Positions 43,619-53,630 are shown, counted from the first letter of the stretch. The stretch: 64,000 nt of DNA from RUG12461 sp045657665 (GCA_045657665.1 JAZOTN010000023.1:21197-85196); one strand, 5' to 3'. The notes: a model not told the origin generated them from the letters alone. Numbers and translations: made by a program.

Positions 43619-43954
43619 ATGGCTTTATCAGTCGGAGCAATCAGCCCATTTGGAAAACTGAGTGCGGTGAAACCGCTTAACTATGCGGTGCAAAATCAGT
43701 CGCGCGTTTCGGATGCATACAGGGAATCGGTAAAAGCGGATCGAGAAGTAGATCTGGTGAATCCCGTCAGATACCCGAACGCACGGACGGTATCGATTTC
43801 TGAAATGACAGGTCGAGCGGAGGCATCGCAGAAAGCAGATCAGGAATACAATGCGATTGCTGCAAGGTATGCGGGTTCTCCGACCTTCTATCAGGCGGAC
43901 AGTTCTGCATCGTCATATGCGATGATTGGAAGCAGATTTGACGCGATCGCCTAA
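43619..43954 (+). CDS. Small orphan protein (111 aa)
   Basis: I do not recognise this 111-residue soluble protein. It starts MALSVGAISPFGKL, is rich in Ala, Ser and Tyr/Arg, and has no membrane helix or cysteine. It has its own consensus promoter, a GAGG site 6 nt before the ATG and its own strong terminator, so it is transcribed alone and perhaps highly. Its place between a c-di-GMP phosphodiesterase and a diguanylate cyclase could be chance. The N-terminal ISPFGKLSAVKPLNY and repeated polar helices recall flagellar or secreted helper proteins only loosely. Confidence 0.75.
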   Translation: MALSVGAISPFGKLSAVKPLNYAVQNQSRVSDAYRESVKADREVDLVNPVRYPNARTVSISEMTGRAEASQKADQEYNAIAARYAGSPTFYQADSSASSYAMIGSRFDAIA

Positions 43955-43969
43955 TATTGAAAAGTATGC

Positions 43970-44003
43970 AGAGGTTCGGAGGTTTCTTCGAACCTCTTTT
44001 TTT
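43970..44003 (+). terminator. Intrinsic terminator of the orphan gene
   Basis: AGAGGTTCG / CGAACCTCT stem, loop of about 10 nt, then seven or more T residues. Confidence 0.88.
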
Positions 44004-44035
44004 GCACAGGCTAAAATATGGATTAAGGGTGAAAA

Positions 44036-45988
44036 ATGGGGAAAAAAAGATTTCGAATCGGTGTGTTTACCGGAAACGCACATACATATTTTCCGCGTGA
44101 GGTGATTTCCGGAGTTTATCAGCATTCGCTTTCCTACGATGTGGATGTTCTCTTTTTCATGGGTTTGGAGGCCGGCCAGTTTACGGACAGCTCTTTTGGC
44201 AGCCGGCAGAATTTTGATTATCAGTTTTGTACGCTTTATGATTATGCAACACTTGTGACGCTGGATGCAATCATAGTATCCTATGGTTCGCTTACCACGT
44301 TTCAGGATATTGATGCGGAGAGGTTTTTCGGCAAATTCTCCGGTATCCCCTGCGTGATCATATCTGATGAGCTCGATGTCCCTATGAGCGCTTTTGTACA
44401 GGCGGATAATTATCAGGGAATGAAGGACTGCATCAATCATTTGATCGAGGTACACGGATTGAAGAAAATCCTGTATGTCAGCGGGCCGGCCGAAAGAAAT
44501 AAAGATTCGCAGGAGAGACTTGCTGCATACCGTTCCGCGATGAAGGATCACAATCTCCCCGTCGAAGAAAAGATGATTGTTTACGGGGACTATACAGAAT
44601 ATGTTGATGAACTGATCGAAAAGCTTCTGGACGCGAATCCCGGAGCGGAGGCGATTGCTTCCGCAAACGATGAGATGTGTCGTTCTATTTATCGGGTGGT
44701 AAAAAAGCACGGCATGACGGTCGGAAAAGACATAGCGGTTACCGGGTTTGATGATATTGAACCGGCGGCGTATGATACACCGCCGCTTACGACATTGCGG
44801 CAGAACGGAGCAAGAATGGGGGCTACTGCTTTTGAAATGGCACTATCGTTCCTGAATGGGAATTATCCCGAGAACCGCAATATTCCGGTCGAGTTTATTG
44901 AGAGGGAGTCTTGTGGCTGTGTACATAAAAGAACAGACAGTGCGCCAAAGGAAGATCTTGTACATCAGTACAACCGCCTCCGTGTTTCCTGGCATCGTTC
45001 TCTGACTGGTCCATGGCTGATCCAGGATCTTATCAATCTTGCTGAAAATCCGAGAGATTTCTTCTTCCATCTCGGGAGAGTTTTGTATGCGCACGGCTCC
45101 CAGCACTCATATGTATTGATGCTTCCGAGGGTCCGTGTGGTGAAGAATTATGATTCCTGGAAAAGACCGCGTCATGTTCATGTTTCCGTGATCCAGGATG
45201 GAGATAAGATCAGTGTTTCGCATAATACGATGCTGCACAGGGTCAGCCATTTCACGGATATTCTGGATGCAGTTGCTGTCGAGTCTGCGACCGGATCCCG
45301 GTTTTTTCATTTTCTTTTATTTGACGGGGAAAGAAATTACGGCGTTATGGGCGTGGAGATCTCGCCGGATCAGGTGTCGGATTTTTATATGATCGCCACA
45401 CAGCTGGGAATATCCCTTCACTTCCTGGAGCTTACCACAAAGCAGGCAGAATACCGTGAGAAGCTGAAAGAGCAGAATTCTATCCTGAACTTTACCGCAT
45501 CCAGTGACGAACTTACAGGCCTTCTGAACCGCCGCGGGATTTTTGAGCACACGCTCAGTTATCTGAACGAACACAGAGATGCAAATTTTATCATGATGCT
45601 TGTGGATCTGGATCATCTGAAAGAAATAAATGATACTTTCGGTCACGCGGAGGGTGATTATGCATTAAAGACTATCGCACGGATCATGAATGATTGCCTG
45701 CGGCCAGAAGGTGCGGCGATCGGCAGATACGGTGGCGATGAGTTTCTGGCGGTCATGCGAGTTTCGGATGAAGAACCGGTAAAAATGCGGCTTCGTGTTA
45801 CGATGCAGCTGAAAGAAAAACTCCGTACGTTTAATGAAACGTGTGAAAAACCATATTATATAGAAGCTTCAATTGGTGCGAGCGAATGGTCGGGAAATGA
45901 AGATCTTGATTTTTCGGGACTGATCGCCCGTGTCGATAAGACGCTTTATAATTCGAAGAAATACCGCAGGGAAACCGTCAGGAAATAG
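44036..45988 (+). CDS. LacI-type ligand-binding domain fused to a GGDEF diguanylate cyclase
   Basis: A 650-residue cytoplasmic sensor enzyme. Residues about 5-300 match the periplasmic-binding/LacI effector fold (GVFTGNAHTYFPREVISGV; SANDEMCRSIYRVVKK; VTGFDDIEPAAYDTPPLTTLRQN), but there is no DNA-binding helix-turn-helix and no signal peptide. After a middle region of about 180 residues with a likely GAF/PAS-like core, the cyclase domain runs from about 485 to 645. It is intact: DELTGLLNRRG, DLDHLKEINDTFGHAEGD and RYGGDEF near 565. No RxxD inhibitory site precedes GGDEF. It should convert an intracellular sugar-like signal into c-di-GMP (inference on ligand). Confidence 0.9.
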   Translation: MGKKRFRIGVFTGNAHTYFPREVISGVYQHSLSYDVDVLFFMGLEAGQFTDSSFGSRQNFDYQFCTLYDYATLVTLDAIIVSYGSLTTFQDIDAERFFGKFSGIPCVIISDELDVPMSAFVQADNYQGMKDCINHLIEVHGLKKILYVSGPAERNKDSQERLAAYRSAMKDHNLPVEEKMIVYGDYTEYVDELIEKLLDANPGAEAIASANDEMCRSIYRVVKKHGMTVGKDIAVTGFDDIEPAAYDTPPLTTLRQNGARMGATAFEMALSFLNGNYPENRNIPVEFIERESCGCVHKRTDSAPKEDLVHQYNRLRVSWHRSLTGPWLIQDLINLAENPRDFFFHLGRVLYAHGSQHSYVLMLPRVRVVKNYDSWKRPRHVHVSVIQDGDKISVSHNTMLHRVSHFTDILDAVAVESATGSRFFHFLLFDGERNYGVMGVEISPDQVSDFYMIATQLGISLHFLELTTKQAEYREKLKEQNSILNFTASSDELTGLLNRRGIFEHTLSYLNEHRDANFIMMLVDLDHLKEINDTFGHAEGDYALKTIARIMNDCLRPEGAAIGRYGGDEFLAVMRVSDEEPVKMRLRVTMQLKEKLRTFNETCEKPYYIEASIGASEWSGNEDLDFSGLIARVDKTLYNSKKYRRETVRK

Positions 45989-46005
45989 CAAGGAGGGAAA
46001 ATTTC

Positions 46006-47463
46006 ATGTCTGTGCTTGAAAATCTGGAACCTCAAAACGTCTTCCATTATCTGGAAGAGATCAGTAAAATCCCCCGTCCGTCTTATAAGGAAAAGAAAAT
46101 CAGCGATTATCTGGCCGCTTTTGCTAAAGAGCGAGACCTGGAATACTATCAGGATGATCTCTGCAATATCATCATGATCAAAGAAGCATCAGAAGGGTAT
46201 GAAAACGCGGAACCGCTGATCCTGCAGGGACATATGGATATGGTCTGCGAAAGGGAAGAAGGGATCGAAATTGATTTTGAAAACGACCCGTTAATGATCC
46301 GTCTGGAAGGTGACTTGATATCGGCAGAGGGAACTACCCTTGGCGGAGATGACGGCGTTGCGGTTGCGTATATCCTTGCGCTCTTTTCGGACGAAACGCT
46401 TCGCCATCCGAGACTGGAAGCGGTGATCACCGTATCCGAGGAGGTTGGCATGGAAGGAGCAAAAGGGATCGATCTTTCCATGCTGAAGGGACATAAGCTG
46501 TTGAATCTGGACTCCGACCATGAAGGGACTATGCTCAGCTCCTGCGCCGGAGGAAGTACGGTTATGATCGATCTTCCGGTTAAAAGAAGTACGGATTTCT
46601 CCGGCCATGTGTACGGGATTACGGTCAGCGGACTCCTGGGAGGGCATTCAGGATCTGAGATTGACAAGGAGCGGGCAAATTCGAATTTTCTTATGGCAAG
46701 ACTTTTTCTGGAACTGTGGGGAAATGTAGATTTTCGCGTTATATCTATGGAAGGGGGCAGTAAACAGAACGCAATCCCCCGTCAGACAACTGCACAGATT
46801 CTTGTGGCGGATGACGGAGATGAAGTCTTTCATTCTTTTGTGAAAAAATTACAGGAAGCTGTCAGAAAAGAATTTGCAATTTCCGATCCGGCCATCCAAA
46901 TTCAAACAAAGCCGTTGGAAGAGAGGTTTTTTCCCGGGGCATTGGATGAGTATTCCACCAAACAGGTCATCCTGCTTTTGTCAGCACTGCCGAATGGCGT
47001 ACAGTCCATGAGCAGTGATGTAAAAGGGCTTGTTAAAACCTCATTAAATTTAGGGATCCTAAAGCTGCTCGAAAATAAAATCCAAATTGAACATTGCGTC
47101 AGAAGCTCGATACAGAGCGAGCGAAAGTACCTTGAGGAGAGACTTTGCATGATTTCGGAGGGACTTGGAGCAAGGGCTGAAGTATCCGCGGAATATCCGG
47201 CCTGGGAGTATAAGAGAGATTCTTCTTTCCGCAGGGATGCCGTAGATATTTATAAAAAAATGTATGATAAAGAACCGAAGATAGAAGCCATTCATGCCGG
47301 GGTTGAGTGCGGGATTCTATCGAGCAAGATCCGGGATTTTGACGCGATATCCATAGGACCTGATATGTGGGATATCCATACAACGGAAGAACGCCTTTCC
47401 GTTTCTTCAACCCGCAGAGTGTATGAATATGTGAAGGAACTGATCCAGTCACAAAAGAAATAA
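46006..47463 (+). CDS. pepD: Aminoacyl-histidine dipeptidase (peptidase D, M20)
   Basis: Zinc dipeptidase, 485 residues. The metal-binding QGHMDMVCE lies near 80-88, GGDDGVAVAY near 115, and the general-base glutamates in SEEVGMEGA near 145. The lid domain (about 200-390) is typical, and the last ligand is in AIHAGVECG. It cleaves dipeptides such as carnosine or Xaa-His. It has no signal peptide. The start has AAGGAGG upstream, and it lies 17 nt after the diguanylate cyclase, in the same transcript as the downstream SGNH gene, with a gap of 16 nt. Confidence 0.95.
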   Translation: MSVLENLEPQNVFHYLEEISKIPRPSYKEKKISDYLAAFAKERDLEYYQDDLCNIIMIKEASEGYENAEPLILQGHMDMVCEREEGIEIDFENDPLMIRLEGDLISAEGTTLGGDDGVAVAYILALFSDETLRHPRLEAVITVSEEVGMEGAKGIDLSMLKGHKLLNLDSDHEGTMLSSCAGGSTVMIDLPVKRSTDFSGHVYGITVSGLLGGHSGSEIDKERANSNFLMARLFLELWGNVDFRVISMEGGSKQNAIPRQTTAQILVADDGDEVFHSFVKKLQEAVRKEFAISDPAIQIQTKPLEERFFPGALDEYSTKQVILLLSALPNGVQSMSSDVKGLVKTSLNLGILKLLENKIQIEHCVRSSIQSERKYLEERLCMISEGLGARAEVSAEYPAWEYKRDSSFRRDAVDIYKKMYDKEPKIEAIHAGVECGILSSKIRDFDAISIGPDMWDIHTTEERLSVSSTRRVYEYVKELIQSQKK

Positions 47464-47479
47464 AGGAGACAGGCTTTCT

Positions 47480-48502
47480 ATGAAAAAAGGGCTGTTGATC
47501 AGCATAGCCGTCTTTCTGGCAGTCGTTATTTTCTGCGAGTACGGCAGGTATAAAAAGAATATCGAGAAGACCGCGGAGATAACGGAAGAGGTGGTTACGG
47601 AGTATGAGGAGGTCTATGAGCCGGAGGTTACAAAACGTCCGGTCGCTTCTGTTTATGAAGAGGAGATCGACCTGTCCGTTCCGGAATTCCAGGAAGAGAT
47701 CGAAGAAACACCTGTTGCCGTTGAGGAGCCTGTTACGCCTGAACCGGTGGAAGAGGAGATAAAAGAAGAAAAGGAGACGAAAGAAGAAACCCCGGAAACA
47801 GAGAAGCAGGGCTTCTTTGAGAAACTGTTTTCGCCGAAGACGGATGAAAATGTTTTCCGGATTGTTTGTATCGGGGATTCCGTTACCGCTCATCCTTATA
47901 TGGCGCCCAATGAAAACCCGGCCGGATACTGGCTCCAGACCTGGGGGATGGCTGCATCCGCGGAGGAAAAGGATTATAGTCATGTCCTTGCCAGTATGTT
48001 TGAAAAAACTGAGGATAAGGTGGATCTGGATGTCATCAATTATAACGCCTGGGAGCTGGCGGAAGCCTCTATGGTCCCGAGATCCACATACCTTTCCTCT
48101 TTGGATGGATTGTTCGGAAGTAATGTGGAGGAGGCGGATCTGATCGTGCTTCAGCTGGGGGAAAACTGTACCCAGTATCAGAATCTTTATGCCGACTTCG
48201 GGGCACTGATCGATTATCTGAAGTCAAAAGCCCCGAAAGCGCAGATTGTTGCTACGGGAACAGTGATCATTATGGATCCGCCGAGAAATGCGGCGGTGGA
48301 TTCCATTAAGCAGCAGGTTTGTGCGGAAAAAGGTGTTATTTATGTCGATATGTCAGGTTATAATGAGTCCATGTGGGTCGGAGAGGGAGCCCAGATCGTG
48401 AACCCGCAGGGGCAGGTTACTACCATTTCCGTCAGTCAGCGTACCCATCCCGGTGATATCGGGATGCAATGGATCGCGGAACAGATTTATAATGCATTAT
48501 AA
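47480..48502 (+). CDS. Membrane-anchored SGNH/GDSL hydrolase
   Basis: A 340-residue exported esterase-like enzyme. A signal anchor (about 4-22) is followed by a very acidic Glu/Thr/Pro/Val linker (about 30-115) that spans the wall. The SGNH domain runs from about 125 to 340: block I IGDSVTA near 134 with the catalytic Ser, block III QLGENCT with the Gly/Asn oxyanion part, and block V THPGD near the end with the His. Such enzymes remove acetyl groups from wall or plant polysaccharides. It is read with pepD and the glucanotransferase. The substrate is not determined. Confidence 0.88.
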   Translation: MKKGLLISIAVFLAVVIFCEYGRYKKNIEKTAEITEEVVTEYEEVYEPEVTKRPVASVYEEEIDLSVPEFQEEIEETPVAVEEPVTPEPVEEEIKEEKETKEETPETEKQGFFEKLFSPKTDENVFRIVCIGDSVTAHPYMAPNENPAGYWLQTWGMAASAEEKDYSHVLASMFEKTEDKVDLDVINYNAWELAEASMVPRSTYLSSLDGLFGSNVEEADLIVLQLGENCTQYQNLYADFGALIDYLKSKAPKAQIVATGTVIIMDPPRNAAVDSIKQQVCAEKGVIYVDMSGYNESMWVGEGAQIVNPQGQVTTISVSQRTHPGDIGMQWIAEQIYNAL

Positions 48503-48514
48503 GGAGGCGTTTTC

Positions 48515-50038
48515 ATGAGAGAGAGCGGGATCTTGTTTCCTGTTTTTTCGATACCGTCAAAATTCGGTATCGGCTGTTTTTCCCGGGAAGCATATGATTT
48601 TATCGATTTTTTGTATCGTTCCGGACAGGGTTACTGGCAGATACTTCCAATCGGTCCGACAGGCTTTGGCAATTCTCCGTATCAGTCAGTCTCCGCTTTT
48701 GCGGGAAATCCCTATTTTATTTCACCGGAAGCGCTGATTGAAGAGGAACTGCTTACGTGGGACGAATGCAATGCTTTTTCTTTCGGAAATGATCTTGAGA
48801 AGGTCGATTACGGTACATTGTATGAAAATCGTTTTAAGCTTCTTTTAAAGGCTTGGGAGCGTTTTTCCGAAAAAGAAGAGCCTGAGGAATATGCGGCTTT
48901 TATCAAAAAAGAGAGCTTCTGGCTGAAGGACTATGCTCTTTATACTGCCATTAAGGAAAAAGAGGGCGGGAAATCCTGGCTTGAATGGGAAAAACCATAC
49001 CGGAACAGGGATGCGGAGGCACTCACTGAGGCAGAAAAAGAGCTTTCGAAGCAGATAGATTTTGTTTATTTCCAGCAGTATGCGTTCTATCTTCAATGGG
49101 AAAAACTTCGGAAACATGCAAATGAGAAAAATGTAAAGATCATCGGCGATCTTCCGTTTTATGTGGCACTCGACTCCGCGGATACCTGGTCTCATCCTGA
49201 GGTTTTTCTGATGGATGAAAACCTTACCCCAACGGTGGTTGCCGGATGTCCGCCGGATGCTTTTTCCCGCACGGGACAGCTCTGGGGTAATCCAATCTAT
49301 GACTGGAAGGCACTGAAGAAAACGGATTATTCCTGGTGGGTAAAACGTATGGAACGGAACTACGAGTTCTATGACGTCATAAGGATCGATCATTTTCACG
49401 GGTTTGCGGAATACTATGCGATTCCCTATGAAGATGAAACGGCTGAGAACGGAACCTTGGAGAAGGGGCCGGGGATGGATTTTTTCCGGTCACTTGAAAA
49501 ACAACTCGGGAAAATACGTGTGATCGCAGAGGATCTTGGAACAGTGACTCCGGAAAACGAGAAATTGCTGCAGGAAAGCGGTTTTCCAGGTATGAAAGTG
49601 CTTCAATACGGTTTTACCAGCTGGGACAGCTGTTACGTGAACCACCGTCATATACGGAACTGTGTGGTATATACCGGGACGCATGATAATACTCCGACAC
49701 GCGCGTGGATCGAAGAGATTCAGGATCACGAGTGTGATTTTGTGCGGAGGTATATTAATTCCGTCAATACGGATTACGGGCAGTTCGTCTGGGATTTTAT
49801 CCGGGAAGCATACCGCTCGGTAGCGGATCTTTGCATCATCCCTCTGCAGGATTATTTATGCAAGGGAAAGGAAGCCCGGATCAATTCACCCGGTACGGCC
49901 GACGGGAACTGGCAATGGCGTCTTCTTCCGGATTTTCTTTCGGAGGATCTTGCGAGGAGCATTCGCGGACTAACAGAGCTATACAGTCGTATTCCACAGG
50001 AGAAGCCTGCTGAGGATGAGAAGGAAGAAGCGAAATAA
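48515..50038 (+). CDS. malQ: 4-alpha-glucanotransferase (amylomaltase)
   Basis: Disproportionating enzyme of glycogen and maltodextrin use, GH77. The 507-residue length is typical. Visible: YWQILPIGPTGFGNSPYQSVSAFAGNPYFISP at the N-terminus, IGDLPFYVALDSADTW, RIDHFHG (the nucleophile aspartate; usually DHFRG), IAEDLG (acid/base Glu) and YTGTHDN (third carboxylate). It lies 12 nt after the SGNH gene. No partner phosphorylase is in the window. The C-terminal tail is Glu/Lys-rich and variable. Confidence 0.95.
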   Translation: MRESGILFPVFSIPSKFGIGCFSREAYDFIDFLYRSGQGYWQILPIGPTGFGNSPYQSVSAFAGNPYFISPEALIEEELLTWDECNAFSFGNDLEKVDYGTLYENRFKLLLKAWERFSEKEEPEEYAAFIKKESFWLKDYALYTAIKEKEGGKSWLEWEKPYRNRDAEALTEAEKELSKQIDFVYFQQYAFYLQWEKLRKHANEKNVKIIGDLPFYVALDSADTWSHPEVFLMDENLTPTVVAGCPPDAFSRTGQLWGNPIYDWKALKKTDYSWWVKRMERNYEFYDVIRIDHFHGFAEYYAIPYEDETAENGTLEKGPGMDFFRSLEKQLGKIRVIAEDLGTVTPENEKLLQESGFPGMKVLQYGFTSWDSCYVNHRHIRNCVVYTGTHDNTPTRAWIEEIQDHECDFVRRYINSVNTDYGQFVWDFIREAYRSVADLCIIPLQDYLCKGKEARINSPGTADGNWQWRLLPDFLSEDLARSIRGLTELYSRIPQEKPAEDEKEEAK

Positions 50039-50067
50039 GGCGATACTTAAGAGAGGACTAGTTATTT

Positions 50068-50799
50068 ATGAATGAAAAGATCATGCTGGAGATCAAAAAC
50101 TATACAAAATCATACGGAGGAGGGAAAAAAGCGGCTGATAACGTGAGCTTAAGCGTTGCTGCCGGAGATATCTACGGTTTTATCGGTCATAACGGTGCCG
50201 GTAAGTCAACAACGATCCGCGCCGTCGTCGGAGTGCTGGATTTCAGTGAGGGAGAGATCTATATTGACGGCCATTCCGTGAAGACAGAGTCGATGGCCTG
50301 CAAGCAGGTTACGGCGTATATTCCGGACAATCCGGATCTCTACGACAATCTGACCGGGCTGCAGTATCTGAATTTTGTAGCGGATGTATTTGACATCAGT
50401 GCATCGGTCCGGGAAGAGCGTATCCGGAAATATGCCGAAGCCTTTGAGATCACGGATTCTCTCGGGGATCTGATCGGGTCATATTCACATGGTATGAAAC
50501 AGAAGGTGGCGATCATTTCGGCGCTGATCCACGAGCCAAAGCTTCTTGTTCTGGATGAGCCTTTTGTAGGGCTTGATCCCAAGGCCTCGTTTACTTTAAA
50601 GGAAATGATGCACGAGCTCTGCGAAAGGGGTTCAGCGATCTTTTTTTCTACACATGTCCTGGATGTGGCGGAGAAGCTGTGTAACAAGGTGGCCATCATC
50701 AAGCACGGCAGGATCATAGCCTCCGGCACCATGGAGGAACTCACGGAAGGACACTCCCTGGAAGAGGCATTTTTGGAGGCGGATCATGAAGAGGGATAG
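50068..50799 (+). CDS. ABC transporter ATPase
   Basis: A 243-residue ATPase: Walker A GHNGAGKST near 38-46, signature SYSHGMKQK near 139, Walker B LLVLDEPFVGLDP and the H-loop histidine in FFSTHVLDVAE. It is of the CcmA/export type with no membrane helix. The next gene, a permease, starts inside its last codons (14-nt overlap), so they form one transporter. Substrate unknown; such pairs often export lipids, peptides or antibiotics. Confidence 0.93.
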   Translation: MNEKIMLEIKNYTKSYGGGKKAADNVSLSVAAGDIYGFIGHNGAGKSTTIRAVVGVLDFSEGEIYIDGHSVKTESMACKQVTAYIPDNPDLYDNLTGLQYLNFVADVFDISASVREERIRKYAEAFEITDSLGDLIGSYSHGMKQKVAIISALIHEPKLLVLDEPFVGLDPKASFTLKEMMHELCERGSAIFFSTHVLDVAEKLCNKVAIIKHGRIIASGTMEELTEGHSLEEAFLEADHEEG

Positions 50800-52393
50800 T
50801 ATTTTACTGAAGGCGCTGCTTTTATCGACAAGTCAGGCGAATATCTTCAAGTACAGCAAGGATAAAAAGAAGCGTGGAAGAGCAGTGGGAGGCTGGATCG
50901 GAAACGTGATCCTGTATGCACTGCTCATAATCTTTTGTATTGCGATGTGCGCCGGTTATGGGTGGATCGGCATGACCGATTCCATACCGGTGATGTGCGC
51001 GCTGCTCATCAGCATGTTGGCATTTATATTTACCATATTCAAGACAAACGGGTACCTGTTTCATTTCCGGGAGTACGATATGCTGATGTCGCTCCCGTTT
51101 CACAGCAGGACGGTTGCGGCATGTAAGTTCCTTTATATGTATGTCAACAGCCTGCCATGGTATCTCAGCATTTCTCTTGCTATGATGATCGGCTACGGAT
51201 ATTATGCGCGTCCGCATTTTCTGGTCTATCCGTTATGGGTGCTGCTTTCTATCTTCCTTCCGGTGATCCCGATGCTGATCGCTGCTTTCTTCGGTTTTCT
51301 GATCGCAAGGATCAGTGTGGGATTCAAAAAAACACAGATCGTACAGACGGTGCTTGTCGTTATTTTTATTATTTTCTGCTTTTCCCTGCGGTTTATTATC
51401 GAAAATCTGATGAGGAACGGCCAAATAGAGTCGGTTCTTGAGATGACTTCCGATATCACCGGCAAAGCAGCGGGATTTTATCTGCCGGTCCGGTGGTTTT
51501 CGGACGCGATCACACAGCACAACGCTTTAGATATGCTGCTGCTGATCGGGATCAGCATTCTTGTTTTTGCAATCGTGTTCTGTATTGTCGGAAACTCTTA
51601 CCGGAAGATCAATTCCGCGCTGCAATCGCATGCTGCGGCAAAGAAATACAGGATGGGTGCACAGAAAAAACGGAGTGTGCTGCAATCGATCGCGTTTAAG
51701 GAATACAGGAGAATGACCGGTTCTTCGGTATATTTGACAAACGGTGCGATCGGCGTAATCCTGTCCCTGATACTCGGTGTTGTTATGCTGTTTATCGGGT
51801 TTGACCGCATCATAGGCGTGCTGACGCACAATGCACCGTTTGATTATACCATTATTCATCCGGCTATCCCTTTTATCGCCTATTTTTTCATCGGAATGGT
51901 GGCTACAACGGCATTTACACCGTCTCTGGAAGGCAGGAATTACTGGATCGTGCAAAGTATGCCGATCGAAAAGAAAACCCTGTATCAGGGAAAGATGCTG
52001 TTCAATATGTATCTGACGGTTCCGGCCATGATGATTTCCACGCTATGTATGTGCATCTCCGCGAGGGTGCCTGTCCTTGATACGATCCTTTATCTGATAC
52101 TCGGCGTTGCGCTGTGTGCTTTTTCAACGACGTGGGGGTGCGTATGCGGGATTCGTCATATGCGCCTTGACTGGGAAAATGAGGTGGAAGTGATCAAGCA
52201 GGGATCGGCGGTTACCATTTATGTGCTGCCGAATCTGTTTGCAGCGATGGCACTTGGTGTAGGTGTGGTATTTCTCGGAATGCAGATGGATCATAGGCTG
52301 GTGGCACTCATCCTGATCCTTGTCGCTGTAGTACTGGCTGTTTTATGTTATATGAGAGTGATGAAGCTGGCACGCGCTGCTTCCGGCGTTTGA
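50786..52393 (+). CDS. ABC transporter permease
   Basis: A 535-residue integral membrane protein with about 12 helices, starting on ATG with GGAGG upstream inside the ATPase gene. The helices are grouped in two halves separated by a charged loop (AAAKKYRMGAQKKRSVLQ near 290). It resembles the large ABC-2-type permeases paired with single ATPases in Firmicutes. Together with the ATPase it should form an export complex. No substrate gene or resistance marker is adjacent, so the cargo is open. Confidence 0.87.
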   Translation: MKRDSILLKALLLSTSQANIFKYSKDKKKRGRAVGGWIGNVILYALLIIFCIAMCAGYGWIGMTDSIPVMCALLISMLAFIFTIFKTNGYLFHFREYDMLMSLPFHSRTVAACKFLYMYVNSLPWYLSISLAMMIGYGYYARPHFLVYPLWVLLSIFLPVIPMLIAAFFGFLIARISVGFKKTQIVQTVLVVIFIIFCFSLRFIIENLMRNGQIESVLEMTSDITGKAAGFYLPVRWFSDAITQHNALDMLLLIGISILVFAIVFCIVGNSYRKINSALQSHAAAKKYRMGAQKKRSVLQSIAFKEYRRMTGSSVYLTNGAIGVILSLILGVVMLFIGFDRIIGVLTHNAPFDYTIIHPAIPFIAYFFIGMVATTAFTPSLEGRNYWIVQSMPIEKKTLYQGKMLFNMYLTVPAMMISTLCMCISARVPVLDTILYLILGVALCAFSTTWGCVCGIRHMRLDWENEVEVIKQGSAVTIYVLPNLFAAMALGVGVVFLGMQMDHRLVALILILVAVVLAVLCYMRVMKLARAASGV

Positions 52394-52445
52394 TGATATA
52401 TGACATAATAAGCTCTATCGGCATTCAATGAAGGAGGTTTTAAAA

Positions 52446-53630
52446 GTGAAGAAGATTATAGCATTACTTATGACAGGTATCATGGTTGTATCTTTCGGGG
52501 CGTGCGGCAATGCGGCCCCTGGCAATAGCGGAACGGCGGCCACGGAGAAGGCAGCTGATTCCAGCGAGTCCGAACCGATGACAGGCATGGCGAATCCCTG
52601 GCGGGATTGTACGGAAGAGGAGGCTTACCAGTATGCTCCAAATGGGTTCAGTGCGCCGGAAGGTGCGACGAATATCCATTGGAGCATGATGGATACGGAC
52701 GATGATCCGACGAATATTCCGGGTCCCATGATCCAACTAACGTTTGACCTGGATGGACTTTCTTTCTGTGCGAGGGAACAGATGGTCCCGGGTGAAGAGA
52801 TCGTGGATATTTCCGGCATGTATTACGACTGGCAGGATACGGAGAAGGTGACCCTGGCGAACTGGGGCGGCGGAAATATGCCGGCGGAGATTAAAACTTT
52901 TGACGGTGAAGATGAGGACGCGCAGATCTGCCTGTGGTTTGATATTGAGACCGGTGCCGCATATTCGCTGAGCGTTGCTGCGAAGGATCTTGACGGTTTC
53001 GATATCCAGGCGGTTGCGGAGGCGATCTACGATCCGGCAAAGCAGGTTGGGGCAAATATACCGGATTCGGAAGAGGAGCCTCAGGAAGAAGCAGCGGAAA
53101 GTACGCTTCCCCCTTATGAGTATCCCGGGCCGGAGCTCTTCTATTCGGTGTTGTATCAGTATCTGGTCGATGAATTAAGTCCGCAGTATGAACCGGCAGA
53201 TGTCAGTATCCCCTGCCCCCTGATCATTGCCGAGGATGACAGTAATAAGGATGATATCCTTGTCTACGGAGATTTCTGGATCTTTAATTATGACCAGAAC
53301 GGGGATATTCTGGATAATGTATCCGGCGGCTCCTATCCAGGCGTGATCCATATAAAGAATACAGATAGCGGATATGAAGTGACGGGGATGGAGGTAGTCG
53401 AAGACGGCTCGGATTTCGACGAAAGTGCGAAAAAGATTTTCGGCAAGTATTACGATGATTTTTCGAAAATCCAGTCGAATGACCAGTTATTAGAGGAGAC
53501 GAGAGCGCAGATCATTGCCAATTATGCAGCGGCGAATGACCTTTCGATCACGGCTTATCAGGACTACGGATGGGATCCGGTTTCCCTGCCGAAGGAGAAC
53601 ATCGACAGCTTTTACAGTGATCTGGACTGA
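52446..53630 (+). CDS. Lipoprotein of unknown function
   Basis: A 394-residue secreted lipoprotein. I placed the start at GTG 52446, with AAGGAGG 8 nt upstream, rather than an ATG 18 nt earlier that overlaps the site. A short signal peptide ends in a lipobox (FGACG). After a Glu/Ser-rich linker come an Asp-rich domain with MDTDDDPTNIPGPMIQLTFDLDG, another Glu/Pro/Ser linker, and a C-terminal domain with YGDFWIFNYDQNGDILDNVSGGSYPGVIHI. The composition is acidic and repeats of Asp/Glu suggest calcium or cation binding. It does not match a named family that I recognise. Confidence 0.7.
   Translation: MKKIIALLMTGIMVVSFGACGNAAPGNSGTAATEKAADSSESEPMTGMANPWRDCTEEEAYQYAPNGFSAPEGATNIHWSMMDTDDDPTNIPGPMIQLTFDLDGLSFCAREQMVPGEEIVDISGMYYDWQDTEKVTLANWGGGNMPAEIKTFDGEDEDAQICLWFDIETGAAYSLSVAAKDLDGFDIQAVAEAIYDPAKQVGANIPDSEEEPQEEAAESTLPPYEYPGPELFYSVLYQYLVDELSPQYEPADVSIPCPLIIAEDDSNKDDILVYGDFWIFNYDQNGDILDNVSGGSYPGVIHIKNTDSGYEVTGMEVVEDGSDFDESAKKIFGKYYDDFSKIQSNDQLLEETRAQIIANYAAANDLSITAYQDYGWDPVSLPKENIDSFYSDLD

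Noticed and set aside
43913..44710. 265-residue minus-strand frame opposite the LacI-GGDEF gene
   Set aside because: The plus strand encodes a full, motif-complete protein; the minus frame is its shadow.
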